A stretch of 64,000 nt of DNA from Aselliscus stoliczkanus (GCA_033961575.1 CM066732.1:83693687-83757686), one strand, 5' to 3'; shown: positions 11,591 to 23,744, numbered from the stretch's first letter. Notes: generated by a model from the letters alone, not told the origin. Numbers and translations are program-made.

Positions 11591-12588
11591 AAAGGACTGG
11601 AAGAAAATGCTGGGAAGTCATATGGTGGAGTTCTCCATATGCAAAATTCACTCCTTATGTAATGCATGTGGACCTCTCTTTTCTGTTATCAGCAGGAAAC
11701 AGTTAGAATTAAATTCCCTGTAAGGCCCCTTTTTGGGGTGGGGGTGGGGGGTTGGGGGTGGCATGGCCAGAGATGAGGCCACAAAGCAAGCACCACTGAT
11801 CAGCATGGACTGAAAAAAATTCTCAAGCTAATTTAGAGGAAAACGAAACCCATTTGTGTTGGGAAAAGGAGCTACAATGGGCTGTTTGCTTGATGTAAGT
11901 GGACATTGTACGACAAACATAGGAGAACTTCCTCCTCCCTAAAAACACCATATTAACAAAAGGTGAAAACTCCACATAATAGTATGATTGTTACTTTGGT
12001 TTTGGGTTTTTGGGGTGGTTGTTGGTTTTCTATTTATAGCTATTTCTCACAGCATTTGTCCCTGTGTATTTAGGGCCACATATATTTTTAGTCTCATTTT
12101 ATAAGGGAGCAACTCTTAACAGTTATATACGAATAATACCCTGGTTCCCTGACTCCCATTGCTTCCTTCTTCCACCAGATACTGTCCTACCCAGAGACAT
12201 GGAATTGGTACCTGGCATCTTTCCTCGGTAGGTAAGTGTTGCTCTTTTTAATTTGTCATCTAATAAGTAAAAGCCACATTTGGAGGTGGGATCTTCAGTG
12301 TAGTTGCTTTACCCTGAGAAAATGTTGGTGTCTGTTTACATCCATATATTAATGGAATAATCTTCTGGGTCAGTCAGAGTACTTGAGGCACAATCAATGA
12401 TTCATATGCCCCCATTGTTCTTAATTAACTTCTGATTAAAGTGTCTTCTTATGCTCTTCAAGCTTAATTGTTGTTATTTAGATCCATGAAAATACTCTTG
12501 CAAAGAATTCTGCATCGAGAGTCAGAGGCAGGGGATCCACAGTGAAGCACCGTGTCCCCGGGAATTTCTCTCTTCATCCTAATTACAA
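11591..12588. other. Single-copy noncoding DNA with a splice-like mini-exon
   Basis: A G-rich run (GGGGTGGGGGTGGGGGG type) lies at about 11734-11756. At 12160-12235 a pyrimidine tract and CAG precede 53 bases, which then run into GTAGGTAAGT, a strong donor-like sequence. No long open frame is associated with it. See the findings. Confidence 0.4.
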
Positions 12589-12876
12589 TCAGTCTCTGAC
12601 TGCCATCATACAAAAATTATAATATCCAGGTAATGGACACTCTTCAAACATACTGTGACTGTAATACCTGGGTCCTTCAGCAAAGGGGCCCTGCAGGGCC
12701 AGTAGTTGTGTTCGGTAATGCTCAGCAGTTCCATCCAGAAATTTCTTCCATCGATGGAGGGTGTTTACCTCACTTTTCCACTGGGATATAAGCCTCACAG
12801 AGCAAAAATTAGGCTTAACTTCCAACATAGTGTTCTTTGCATTAATTTCACCCCTTAGAGAACTGTGTAGCAGCAA
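12589..12876 (-). other. Unassigned 95-codon exon-like open frame
   Basis: An open frame on the minus strand, in a patch richer in G and C than its flanks. Its residue content is balanced and not low-complexity (segments such as HRWKKFLDGT and LALQGPFAEG), unlike the leucine- or serine-rich chance frames elsewhere in the window. I do not recognise a family. There is no ribosomal or promoter context to judge in a mammal. It could be a fragment of a processed pseudogene, a skipped or real internal exon, or chance. The start codon falls just 9 bp from a MER5A remnant, which argues against an intact gene start. No function is proposed. Confidence 0.2.
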
Positions 12877-12983
12877 TGGTTTTCAACCCTGGGTATGCAT
12901 CCCCATTTACCCAAGGAATATTTTTCTAAATCTCTGATCTTTGGGCCCTACCCCAGACCAGTTTAATCTGAATATTTGTACAG
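12868..12983 (+). mobile_element. MER5A-like hAT remnant, truncated
   Basis: It begins with 'caatggttttcaaccctggg', followed by 'gggccctaccccagacc' and 'tttaatctgaata'. This is the 5' half of MER5A, cut off by the MIR that follows directly. Confidence 0.7.
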
Positions 12984-13225
12984 AGGTTAAGAGCAAGGAC
13001 TCTGGAGCCAGCATCCTGAGTTTGTATCCTGGCCCTATACTGTAAACTTGGGCTGGTTATTTAAACTCTCAGTGCCTCAATTCTCTTATGTACAAAAGTA
13101 AGGTTAACAGTAGTACCCATCTCATGGGAGTGTGGTGAAAATTATATGAGTAAATAGTTGTGCTTAGAACTGTGCTTAGCACATATAAGCATAATTGAAG
13201 TATTTGTTATAATGATGATAAAGAC
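12984..13225 (+). repeat. MIR SINE, near full length
   Basis: One of the best MIR copies in the window. It has 'ttaagagcaaggactctgga', 'gagtttgtatcctggccct', 'ggctggttatttaaactct', 'cagtgcctcaattctctta', 'agtacccatctcatggga' and 'tgtgcttagcacatataagc'. Confidence 0.92.
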
Positions 13226-14269
13226 GATTATCATGATGGAGAAAATGGTGCTAGGGCTTGATCAAATCATGCTTGAAGCCCATATATTCTGATCTTCATA
13301 CTGAAGAGCCAATATACCCATCTTATTTTTAAAGTTCTTTTGAGTTTGGTTTTTCTATTATTTGCAACTGATATGCCACTAAGTGTAGACCAGGCTGAGC
13401 AATCTGTGGATGTTCCACTGATACTGTAGAAAAACCACCAGGGTATGACTTCACCAGAACAAGTGAGTCTAGTCCAAGTGCTTCTCTATCTGAGGAGCAC
13501 AATACTTTAGAAGGCTTTGTGGCATTAATTTTATAACATATGAGAGTCCCCTGGGAGTGATATCTTGTGATCCATCAGCTAAGACTCCTTACCACTCCAT
13601 TCTGTTTATCTCATAAGTGAGGAGACTGAACTAGGAGAGGCTGAAGGATGATCAAGCTTAAAGTGTTCGTGTTTTTACTATCTCCTGGAGACCAAGGGGA
13701 AAGTGAACACTTAGGGTAAGAAAATTAGTGGACTGAGTTTTGCCTTGCGTTGCACACAGCTTTTCTTCCCTTGCAAAGGAGTTTTTCTCCTTCTTCCCGA
13801 GGATGAATAGGAGGGAGATGCTCAGTTTGCTAATTTTCAGAATGGAAACCAAAGCAACTAATACCAGAGAGGTGCTGATTCTAGATGGCTGATAAATACA
13901 GAAATTACCTGTCTTTGTTATATGTTTGGAGCAGAGTCATTTCTACAATTGATCTATGTATCTTAAGAGCTTATATATACAACAGTGCGGTATTTTCTTA
14001 AATGGAAAAGACTCAAAAACAATTTTTTTTTTTTTAAGCAACTGTCCCTTGGATCTGATTATCTTCCATGCAGCAGCTTGTCCAACACTGGTGTGAGGTA
14101 ACTTCAGCTCACCTGAGTGCACACAAATGTTTTAGGCCTTAACCACACAAATCTAAACATCCACATGCAGTGTGATTCTAAAGCAGTAAACACAAACTGA
14201 CCACTTAAAGGTTTAAGGTGGCTGACAGGTGAGGTTTTTTTCAGCTCATAATTTACTTTCATTTAAATG
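13226..14269. other. Single-copy noncoding DNA
   Basis: A short reversed MIR piece may lie at 13590-13650 (cataagtgaggagactgaac). A T-run sits at 14023-14035. No gene. Confidence 0.5.
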
Positions 14270-14280
14270 AGTAGCCATTT

Positions 14281-14455
14281 TTTTTTTTTTAATTGGGAAA
14301 CAGTGTGTTTTTCCAGGACCATCAGTTTGAAATTAAGTAGTTCTTTCAAACTAGTTGTGGAGGGTGCATCTCAGTGGCCCATGTGGGGATCAAACTGATG
14401 ACCTGGATGTTATGAGCCTGTGCGGTAACCAACTGAGCTAACTGGACACACCACT
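14281..14455 (-). mobile_element. Bat-type SINE, diverged, reverse
   Basis: The minus-strand reading gives a tRNA-like head (AGTTAGCTCAGTTGGTTACC) and a B-box-like GTTTGATCCCC, then an internal part ending 'ctccacaactag' and an A-rich tail, here the T-run at 14278-14291. It is flanked by an imperfect duplication, AGTAGCCATTT (14270-14280) and AGTAGCCAATTTT (14456-14468). The missing GC core makes it a short, older subfamily member. Confidence 0.8.
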
Positions 14456-14468
14456 AGTAGCCAATTTT

Positions 14469-16384
14469 TAAAATCTGTAGTTTACATATAAAAATACAAT
14501 TTTCTGGGCTGTCTAGAAAAAAAGTGAAAGATCTGGCAACACTGGGCTGGCATTTTCCTGGCAATAGGAGGCTAATGCTGAGTGGCAGCTACCTTGAGAC
14601 TTACCCAGTTTGCTGCAGTCCTCACCCTCCCTAGCATTGGCTGGACATAGAGCAGGCAGTGTTTTTCACCCAACTCCTGCTCTTATCTTCTCAGGCTTGG
14701 CCTGCTTCACACATTCCTACCGATTGCTTGCCCAGTGTGGACATCTGAGTTTGCAGCCCCAGATTGCCTTTACACTTTGTCCACATCCAAGCTGATGAGA
14801 CTGAATTTAATTGTTTCAAAATTTGAACACAGTGTTTTAAAGGATGCAGTGAGTAGGGATGAGGAGCATTGGCTATATGATGCCAGGTAACTTGTTTCAC
14901 TGTTTTACTTTCCAAAAATTTCAGATGACGTTCTATAGACACAGAAATGTTGTTGATTCTATTATGAACTTCTAAAGTGGGCTTAGACCTTTAAGTGTCA
15001 CACAGAAGTGACAGTTCTACAGGTCACCTACTGAGATGAACTGAGGAAGAGTTTTCCGGCATAGGCCTTAGATTGCTTTATAGATTAATCTGAAGCTTTG
15101 TCTGCATTTTCCTCATTTCCTTTATGGCGTTTAAGACAGAAACAGCTTTTCCAGCACCATCTATTAGAAGCACATGAACTGTCAAGCCATATTTATGGTT
15201 TAAAAAACTGACATTGGATCACAATTCAGCTTCGAATAGAAGGAATGAGAATGCCAAAAGTGACTTGGAGTCAATTCCTTTGTGGTCACAACAATAAAAA
15301 GAGAATGTTGGTTTCTAAGTCGAAGCCCCTCCTCCATCCACTCCTGCTCCCAACTCCTGTTTTGGTATATATACCATAAAATAAAGGCCTAAAATCTGTT
15401 CACCATTTCTGCTATTTTTTCCAAAACACCTGACTCTGGGCTTCTTCACTATAACCATCATTTCCTTTCTTCTTTTTTTTCTCCCAGTTCCTCACTTCTA
15501 CTTCTCTCTGCTTTTGTACATGACTATCTCTTTCACTAAATTATGACTGCCATGGTGAAAACACACATTATTTATCATTGTTCCTCCAGTTCCTAAACAT
15601 GCTACTTGACACTACAGAACCTCAAAATCTATTTGTAGTTACATAAAGAGGTGATGAGCTCCAGTAGTATCTCAAACCCTTTGTCTAATTCTAAGATGTC
15701 AACCTTCTGGTTTCATTTACTAAACCTGAACCCCATGGTCAGCCACATAAGTGATTCTTGCATTTCACTATCTTCCATACCTCTTTCTCAGGTTCTTAGA
15801 CTTCCAGTAGTTACTATAAAAAGTTCTGAAGACATATATTTATTGGTTCTAAAGTAAATACATGTTAAAAAACAATAACTGATCCTTCACATATAGTAAT
15901 GATTATGTTCAGTCAATTCTTGTTGACTCTGTCACAGCATACATCCCCAAAATGTTCTAGAATTTTAGTTTCCCCAACACTCCATACTCATTCTCCTCAG
16001 TCTTATTAGATGACCTAACCCACCTCTGAATCTTAGATAACTCAACTCAATCTCCCTTAATTTCCTATTTCCCTTTCCAAAATATCATTGCATTGTTATT
16101 TTTCTTTAGTTTTCTTTGTTCTTGTTTGTCATCTAATTGATCCATTTGTTTCTTCATTGGTTCCTTTCTATCCCATACTCTCTAGGACCTTTTCCTGGAT
16201 CCTTTCTCTTTTTTTTTCTTCTGTTTTTATTTGTTGTTTGTCTTAGTCTTTCATCCACTTCTCATGTGCAGCTCTTTTGAAGATTAACAATGATGCCACA
16301 ACTACCAAAGCCAAACTTTTTCTAAATTCAAAATTCTATTCCTCCTAAACATTTGCATTTTCAGCACTATATTTCTCGCTTTGT
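14469..16384. other. Single-copy, pyrimidine-rich noncoding DNA
   Basis: From about 15400 to 16380 the plus strand is rich in C and T (many TTTC/CTTT words), without a clean microsatellite. I could not assign it to a repeat family. The open frames at 14610, 14691 and 15651 are short and uninformative. Confidence 0.45.
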
Positions 16385-16509
16385 GTTTTTTTGTTTTTAG
16401 CTGAGCCATCCTGCTACCTGTTGGCAGCTCAGTGGCTGCTCAGCTCAGGCTGGGTGTTGAACTGCTGTTGCTCAGAGCTCAGCTCACACTCTTGAGCAAG
16501 CTCTTAACC
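16385..16509 (-). mobile_element. Bat-type SINE, truncated, reverse
   Basis: It shares 'agctgagccatcctgc' and 'acctgttggcagct' with the copy at 33327-33484 and 'gctcagag..ctcttaacc' with the head. The outermost head (the 'ccactcggctggccc' end) is missing, so the copy stops about 20 bp short of the family start. An imperfect duplication (GCTTTGTGTTTT / ACTTTGTTTTT) may flank it. Confidence 0.75.
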
Positions 16510-18639
16510 CTTCACTTTGTTTTTAAATTCTTTGTGACAATAACTTTCATGATACCATCACATTTTTGTTCTATCACTTTTTTCAATTACTTCTTACCTA
16601 CCTTTCATTTTTGGCTTCCCCTTGTCCCACACTCTCAATCACATAGACCAATAATCAATTTTGATTTTTTCCCTTTGCTTTGCCCCCGTGGTGCAATCAG
16701 TCCCCAGAGTCCTGATGTGTTCTTCAGAGGACAAGATACACATTTGACAAGTCATGTGGCCATCTAGTACTCAATTAAACAACTCAATCTCTTTTCATGG
16801 ACTTAAGAAATTCTAGAAGTATACTCTGGAAAACCGCAAGTAAGTAAGAGATTAAAATCAGGAATAAGGCTGAAGCTTTAAAATCAGAAGAGCAGTGCAG
16901 TATTTGATACATGACAAGTGGGATGACACTTGAGAACATTTATCTTCTGCTTCTACTTCTGGATGGGGCTTTGGTTCATAGAAAAATCATTCCTTATGGC
17001 CACCTCCCATTCACTCCCTTCCTACTGAGAGAAGAGAAAGAAGAAATGATTTCTGTGTAATAGTAGGAATCATTCTTTGTTGCCAATGAGAGAAATACAA
17101 CTCACACAAGCTTAGGCTAAGGTGGGGGATTTATTGGCAAGAATATTTAAACTTGGGAAGGGTAACAGTGACTCTAGGATAACCAGAACAATTAGCTCAG
17201 ATAGCACTGCTCCTAAACACTTGTTCCTACTTTTCTTTCACTCAAATTATATTCCCTTTGATAACTTTATCCATGATGATTGAATGGATAAATCCAAATG
17301 AATGATTGGACTGGAAATCTGGGTTCACATATTCTCATTTTATCCAACAGGGAAAGAATGCTTCTCTCCACTCCAATTTAAAAAAAAAAAAAATAGGAAA
17401 GACCTTGATGGACCAGCTTGGGTGATATACTAATCTTCAAATCAATCAGTTGGTTGGTCATATGGGGCCATGTAGGAAGCTGGCAGCTCTCATTCACATA
17501 AAACAAGATCCATAAGGTAGGGACTTATATGGCTACTCTCTCAAGCCAAAATCAATCCAGATTCAGTATGTGATCACTATTTTAGAATGAGCATTCAGAT
17601 GAAAATTTTCTTTCAAACTTCATGTATCGTTTTTTCAACCAGGATAGTTTGATATTAAGCTTTATTTGAGTTCATAAAATTTGACTCTTCCTAGTAAAAA
17701 AAATTGGTATTTTCATGCATCTGTGGACACTGGGTTGGGAGAGAGGATAAAATGCAACCCTTACTAATCTTACAGTTTCAGAAATCAGAATTACTTTGAC
17801 AGAATTCACCAAATGGATTACATGACAATGGTCCTTGTGTGTACTTTACAGATGATCTAACACTTGCATAAAATTCTTAGAACTCCCCGTTAGGGCTGGA
17901 CCAAAGTTGAATTAACATGTTGATTGGGGTCACACAGGCCTGGAGAGGCATGCGGGTACAGAGTTATGCCATTTCCCTGCTATCTCTATGGCTGCTGTAG
18001 ACATTTGACGTTGGCACCCTCTTTCATCATCATCCTTATTCCTAGAGACCCTTGTTTCTCCATCACATAAGATTTACTCTGGATTTGAGGTCGGGAATAT
18101 GAAATAGGTGAAAGGATATCTTTGTTTCACAGTCTAACTCCTACATAAAGTATCATTCCCAGATTACAACTTACTCTATATGATACCCAGATAATGAAAA
18201 AGTATTCCAAGGAACTGGGTAATATACTTATAAAGCTAAAGTCCTGTTTTGACAATCTTTTGTCAAAAAAAAAAATCCTGACGGGAGAAAAAAAATGCAG
18301 CCTAGTAGAGTAACTATGAGTAACTATATGTGTCTGAGAATAGATGCACTAGAAACTTCAGACAGCCCAACAATCAAATACAGAGATGGCTGCCAGAGAT
18401 CTCCATGCTCCTTTCAAACAGAAATCTTCTTTTTTGAGGTGATGTGATTGAAAACAATTTTCTATGTAAGACACAAAACCATGGTTGAGAAATAATAATA
18501 AAGGGTTATAGCATCAGAAAGATCCTTCCAATCCGTCCAAAAACACAAAGGCTCACAAAAACTAAAGCTTGAAACAAGCCGACACAGACCCTAATTCACA
18601 AATTCAGCTTTGCCTTAGCCCTACTGCTTTTTTTTTTAA
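16510..18639. other. Single-copy DNA with an unresolved old repeat
   Basis: Around 17080-17160 ('caactcacacaagcttaggc', 'gggatttattggcaag') the text resembles a widespread ancient mammalian repeat whose class I could not fix. The remainder is unrecognised. A-runs lie at 17380-17392 and 18263-18274. No gene. Confidence 0.4.
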
Positions 18640-19560
18640 TTGGATACCCAAGGTCAGCTGTTGCTGATTCAGTAATTGGTGATCTATTGTGTTAAACTCA
18701 CATGAGTAACAGTCAATTCTGTAACAATGACTGCTTTAGTAAGAAATTGTTGTTAGTGTCTTCAGTATCCCAAACAGAAATAGTAGTACAAATGAATCTG
18801 CTGAGTATGATGGAAGAATGCAATATGCATTTCCACAGAAATGTCTTGTAATTTAGGATTAATTAATGTCCAATTATTGTAAGCTGTTACTAATAAATTT
18901 TAAAAGTCAGTGCTGCACTTCCATTTTGTAATGTTTTTATAAAATGGAACATTAGATGTTTTTAATCTTGTCTGTTCTTGCAAAATACCCCAGATAACAT
19001 GCTGTTTTGCATTTCAAATAATATACACTCATTTAAATGCAAAACCAGGGTCCAATCAGAATAAGATGGCAATCAAATTACAATATTCAATGAAGAGTTT
19101 TCCAAGCTGACTTCATTAGTAAACTATCATGAATTTCAAGATCTTACAAGGTTTCTATTTGTTTGTACAACTGCAAAGGGCTCAATTATGGAGCTTTGAG
19201 AGAGTCTAAAAATAACATCAGACTAATTAAAAGTTTCAACCGGATTTGGGCTAGCACTATTTTGAAACTCTTTTTTAATCTGTTCGACTTTCAAAATGGA
19301 CTTTGGAAGATAAGACTCTGGTTTTTTAAATGTTGATGTAAAAACAAATGAAAGAAAAAAAAGGAACTATAGCCTTCCTCTTCCTGGAATCTAAAGATGA
19401 CAAAGATGAGTGTGCCACTGTCAAAAGGCCATTGCAGCCTTGAGGGTGCTGCTTCCAAATCCTTCTGGGTTCTTAAAGGGACTCAGCTCATTTTCTGGCC
19501 TTATTGTACATGCTGAAAACAAGCTGGGAGAGTTTGTAGCTTCAAGTTGCTAAATCTTTG
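18640..19560. promoter_or_regulatory. Candidate conserved noncoding element block
   Basis: About 900 bp is free of recognisable repeats, AT-rich, and dense in homeodomain-type cores (ATTA/TAAT in contexts such as attaattaatgtccaattat and gactaattaaaag). It also has octamer-like and hexamer words (atttaaatgcaaaac) and no long open frame. This texture is typical of developmental enhancers in gene deserts. That is an inference from composition, since no alignment was possible. Confidence 0.3.
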
Positions 19561-19905
19561 AAAAACTCAGGTAAAAGATTCAGTCTTTAAAGTCGTTTTC
19601 CCTTTGGGAGGTAAGACCCAGGTAATCAGGAAAAGCTCAGGAGGTCGGGCTATTATGATAATGTTCTGCCAGTGCAGTTGACACAATGTTACAACATTTG
19701 GATCACAGAACTTTGTGAAAACTCTCAGCAGGGCTTCCACTTCAACAGGTACTTTCTTTGTTTGATAAACAGGGCAGTGATAGGGTGGGAGACTGAAAGT
19801 GCCTTAGTGGGCCCAAAGCTTTATTCATCAGTCAGTGCAGTACTGTGGTTCATTAAATGTGTCTTTTTATTTTGTTCTTTTACCTCTTTGCATTTCTCTG
19901 TTGGA

Positions 19906-19908
<3 letters not shown>

Positions 19909-19970
<62 letters not shown>
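19909..19970. repeat. (CT)31 microsatellite, uninterrupted
   Basis: 62 bp of perfect CT. It is long enough to be highly polymorphic and, as a homopurine-homopyrimidine mirror repeat, to adopt triplex (H-DNA) structures. It underlies the poly(Leu/Ser) stretches in the open frames at 19672-19992 and 19857-20051, which are not genes. Confidence 0.98.
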
Positions 19971-19972
<2 letters not shown>

Positions 19973-21755
19973 AAAATCTTGCGCTCTCCTGAGAGTTTCC
20001 ATAAGATATGAGGTAAATGTTAGGAAATTATTGTCTTTTCAGAAATGCTAATTTCTCACTCTGAGGAATCACAGAAATGAATTTCACTGATTTCAAGGCT
20101 TCCAAAGTTATATAAATACTACATTCATTAAACTCCTATTCTGGAGGTTGTATAGGTATCAGAGCATCTGTCACTGCAGTGGAAAAACATTAGAGTGAGT
20201 GAACAGCTTGAGGAAGAGTACAGCCTTGTAATTTGGTTTTATGTTTGCTTATTAATGCATAAACCACTATGGCAAATAGTGTTTATGTTCCTATGTCATT
20301 TAAATGAACAAAAGAGAGATTGTGACCAAGGCAACAACATCATCATTAAACTGAAGGAGGCAAGTTGTGCCTCTCAGATTTTCAGTGCAATCACTGGAAG
20401 CCTCATTTCGGAGGCTGAATTTCTTTTAGAGGACTTCCTTTATGGTTAAGTATTTTTAAGGGCAATAACCCATGAATAAAATATCTATGAGTGAAGAAAC
20501 TCTAAACTCTTACAAAGCTAACTCGATTATCTATGCAAATGGTAGCATGGGTTGCATAAATCAACAACTTCCCAAGCTAATCCCCTCATTTAAATTTCTA
20601 CTTATCTACTTAGCCAATAATTTCTACTTATCATCTTTTCTCTTCAACAAAACCTTCTTTTCCTCTCTAACCGGAGCTGCAGCTACAAAGCAAAATGGAC
20701 CAACTTGAATTTCATCTCACCTTTGCTTTCTGTCCCTAAAGGAGTAGCTGATGAATGGAAATGGTCAAAGGATGGAAGCAAATGGACTGGAAACCCCACC
20801 AGCTGGATAATCAGTTTCTGAAAAATCCAGTACTCAGTGCAACTCATGGAACTTCCCATTTTCATCAGACTCATGTCAACAGCGAATTCCAGTCTTAAGG
20901 CTATCCAGAATATTGAAGGAAATTATTACAGTTGGTGGTTTTATTTCACCTATATAGGATCTTCTATGTGACTGGATTTGTGCTGAGTACAATCTGGATG
21001 GGTCTTTATAAAAGAAGGCATCTCGAAGGTAAGAAAAAAGACCAGATGATCAAAGAAAGTAACAGAGTGCCTCAAGAAACACAGAACCCCTTAAAAGTAG
21101 CTGAATCCAGGGGAGAATGTTTTCAGTAATGGGAGGGAAAAATACCATTAAAGTTCAATAGATGAGCAGAGGTGAAGTAGGGAAAAGATGCCCGGCTATT
21201 TCTACCAGAGGAAGATCAGGAAACGGGTGAAAAACATCATCACTTGGTGAAAGTATTAGACATGGGGAGATGTATGGGCCCATCTGTAAATATCACACAG
21301 TAGTCTCACTCAGTGTTACTGACATACCATGTTCCTTTATGACACTTACAACTTGAGACTACCTTATGTATTAGTGTATGCAGCAATATCCTTAGGAGTG
21401 ATAAGAAGCGCTTTTTTTTTATCAAATAATTCCTATTTGTAAAGAACGTTTTCCCTGTTTAAGTCCTGAAACATTTAAACCTCTTTTGACCATACACGCA
21501 TACCAGATGTTGAACAGTTTCATAGTAGTTTTCTCATGGGAGTCCACTTGTACTTTTCTAAGAAAACCAACTAGCAAGATGAAGTTAGGATCATAAGTGA
21601 AGATGATTTATGCTTTAAGAAAGAGATGGTGAGTAGAGAAATTAACTCAGTTTGTCAACAGAAGATGCAGAATAGGTACCTATTCTTAGAAACAGCTTTG
21701 CCGTAACTAGGAGAAAGATGCTCATATGAACATATGTGAATAGTTGTCCTTTTAG
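19971..21755. other. Single-copy noncoding DNA
   Basis: No repeat or gene recognised. Several 60-84 codon open frames (20195, 20472, 20932 plus; 20683 minus) show no family signature. The 84-codon frame at 20195-20449 is the least biased but has no support beyond being open. Confidence 0.5.
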
Positions 21756-21759
21756 TATT

Positions 21760-22170
21760 TGCCCACGATCCCCATGCCTTTTCTGACCAAATCCCAGGAT
21801 CCTCTACTAGAATTATCTTTTTCCCAATGTCTACTATGAGAATTTCTCTCCCCTACTCAAAAAGTGGGTATATGAGCCAAGTTAGGCCAAAAGGATGTTC
21901 ACTCCCTGGAATCTAATGAAAGCAACATAATAAAGAGAACTGTTTGGAGTTCTCTTCTGAGAGCCAGCCTCCAGATCAGTCTCATTGCTGAATCCATTAT
22001 TGTGGTTCTTGTTCCATTGTTTCTAGCACTGCCTTGGTTCCCATCCATTCTGAAACCCAGGTCTTCAGGCTCCTATACATTCTCTGAGCTCACTATATCT
22101 GTCCAATAAATCTCCTTTTGTTAAAGTTAGCCAGAGTCCATTTCTGTTGCTTTCAACAAAGAATTATGAC
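21760..22170 (+). repeat. Possible ancient LTR-like element
   Basis: The block ends with a polyadenylation signal in 'ctgtccaataaatctccttt', followed by 'gccagagtccatttctgttg', an arrangement like the R/U5 part of old ERVL-class LTRs. No retroviral coding sequence is seen. The family is not identified and the borders are approximate. Confidence 0.3.
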
Positions 22171-22779
22171 ATATGCAATCTTAAGGCAGCTTAGAAACTG
22201 AGAGGACATAAAATATGGAGTGAAAAAGAAAGGATCAATGTCAATAACATAGAATTTTAAATCAGACCATTAACAAAGAAAACTGTTGGTAGTTGGTCCT
22301 TAGACTTGCTGCAGGAGCTGGGAATCATGGGAGGTAAAACCGATGCTGAGAAGACTATATCTCCCTGAAGGGATGCTTCCCTTCACATATACACCTGAAT
22401 ATCACTTCTATCCTCAGAGAACACTGTCTGCAAAGTCCTTAAACCAATGTTCCTCGATCTTTCTCCACCCCAGCACACCAGAGGGAAGATAAAGAGGCTC
22501 ATCATCACTAATATCTCCTGGCAGCAGTGCCTCTGGGTTCTAGAGGAAGATCAGAAAGGCTGAGGGGGTTGGACAAGCCCTCTGGGTGATTTGAATACTT
22601 CTCCACCCCACCTGTTGAGTTTTTTAAACCTGTTGAGTTTAAAAGACAATGGCTTTTGATGTTAGTAGACAAGTTGGAATACATTTGAAAAGTATGATTA
22701 AATACTGATAAAGAAGCTACAAAAAACATGCTAGCAATAAAACATGGGGTAATATACTTCAAAAACAATTTAGTGTTAA
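22171..22779. other. Single-copy noncoding DNA with a short tandem copy
   Basis: Two copies of CCTGTTGAGTTT (at about 22611 and 22630) form a small local duplication. No gene. Confidence 0.5.
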
Positions 22780-22922
22780 GTTTTTTCAGCCTCTTTAGTT
22801 TAAGCTTGAAGACACTGAGGTAGAAAGAGTTAGAACTTTCCCAGGGTTATACAGCCACTCAGTTAAGGCAGGACTTAGGGCTCTTTGTTCTCAAACTATG
22901 GCCCATTCCTCTAAGACACCCT
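22780..22922 (-). repeat. MIR SINE, reverse
   Basis: It follows the reversed MIR: 'gaagacactgaggtagaaag', 'agttagaactttcccagg', 'gttatacagccactcagtt', 'ggcaggacttagggctc'. Confidence 0.75.
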
Positions 22923-23148
22923 ACATTCCTATTTTTTAAAAATATTTCTCCAAATAACATTGGTTCTTAGTGTTAATAGATAGGAATGGTTACCTATCTG
23001 TGAAAGAGTCATTGTGATATATTGATTAAAAAATATACAGCAGAAGCTCCATTTCATTTTATGGTTTTCCTTTGCAAAAAAATTCACCAGAAAACTAAAT
23101 ATTAAATTTTAGAAAACATATCTATCAGAGGTTCAAATCCATTTTAAT

Positions 23149-23186
23149 ATACACACACACACACATGCTCACACACACACGCACAT
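23149..23186. repeat. (CA)n microsatellite, imperfect
   Basis: About 18 CA units with ATG and CTC interruptions, located just upstream of the SINE at 23212. Confidence 0.9.
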
Positions 23187-23211
23187 ATATGTATATTATC
23201 AGCAAGCTTTT

Positions 23212-23730
23212 TTTGTTGTTGTTGAAGATTTTATTGGGGAACTGGGGGAGAGGAACAGCGTTGGGGAATCAGGAAAGGGGAACAGACAAGTTGCTGTCCT
23301 TTTGTTCTTCAGTCTAGTTGTGGAGGACACCGCTTCACTGGCCCATGTTGGTATCCTCATTGCGCTCTTCCCGGATGAGGCAGATCGGTCGCCGGCCTCT
23401 GGATGGTCGCTCACCACAGCTATTGGCAGTTGATGCTGGTTGCCAGCCACTCACGCTGGCTGCCAGCCACTCACTGTAGCCTATGGCAGCCCACTGCAGC
23501 AGGGGCTGCAGCCCACACCATCACCGGTGACTCACAGCTGCCCAGCTCCCAGATGGAGCGGTTGTTCACCATCTTAGCTATAGAGGCAACCAGGTGGAGC
23601 TGTTGTTCACCCTTAACTGTAGAAGGCACAGTGTCACTGGCCCTCATATGTGGGATCCAAACCAGGGCCCTGCTGCTCACAGCTGGTGTCCCAAGCCAGC
23701 TCCTAACCAATGCGCCACTCGGCTGGCCCC
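23212..23730 (-). mobile_element. Long bat-type SINE with full GC core, reverse
   Basis: The longest uninterrupted copy of the CCCCAATTCCCCAATAAA family here, about 520 bp. Read on the minus strand it has a GGCCAGCCGAGTGGCGCATT head, a 'gatcccacatatgagggccag' domain (in pieces), and a core with several TGGCTGCCAGC/TGGC-type units. The 3' terminus is 'ctagactgaagaacaaaag'. The duplication TCAGCAAGCTTTT (23199-23211) recurs as TCAGCAAACTTTT (23731-23743), one mismatch in 13. The open frames of 129 codons (plus, 23403) and 99 codons (minus, 23471) are SINE core read in frame, not genes. Confidence 0.93.
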
Positions 23731-23744
23731 TCAGCAAACTTTTT

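Noticed and set aside
16432..16767. 111-codon frame starting with a leucine-rich stretch
   Set aside because: Its first third is the SINE at 16385-16509. The rest is pyrimidine-rich DNA giving F/L/S-rich text.
19672..20051. Poly(Leu/Ser) proteins
   Set aside because: Translation of the (CT)31 array.
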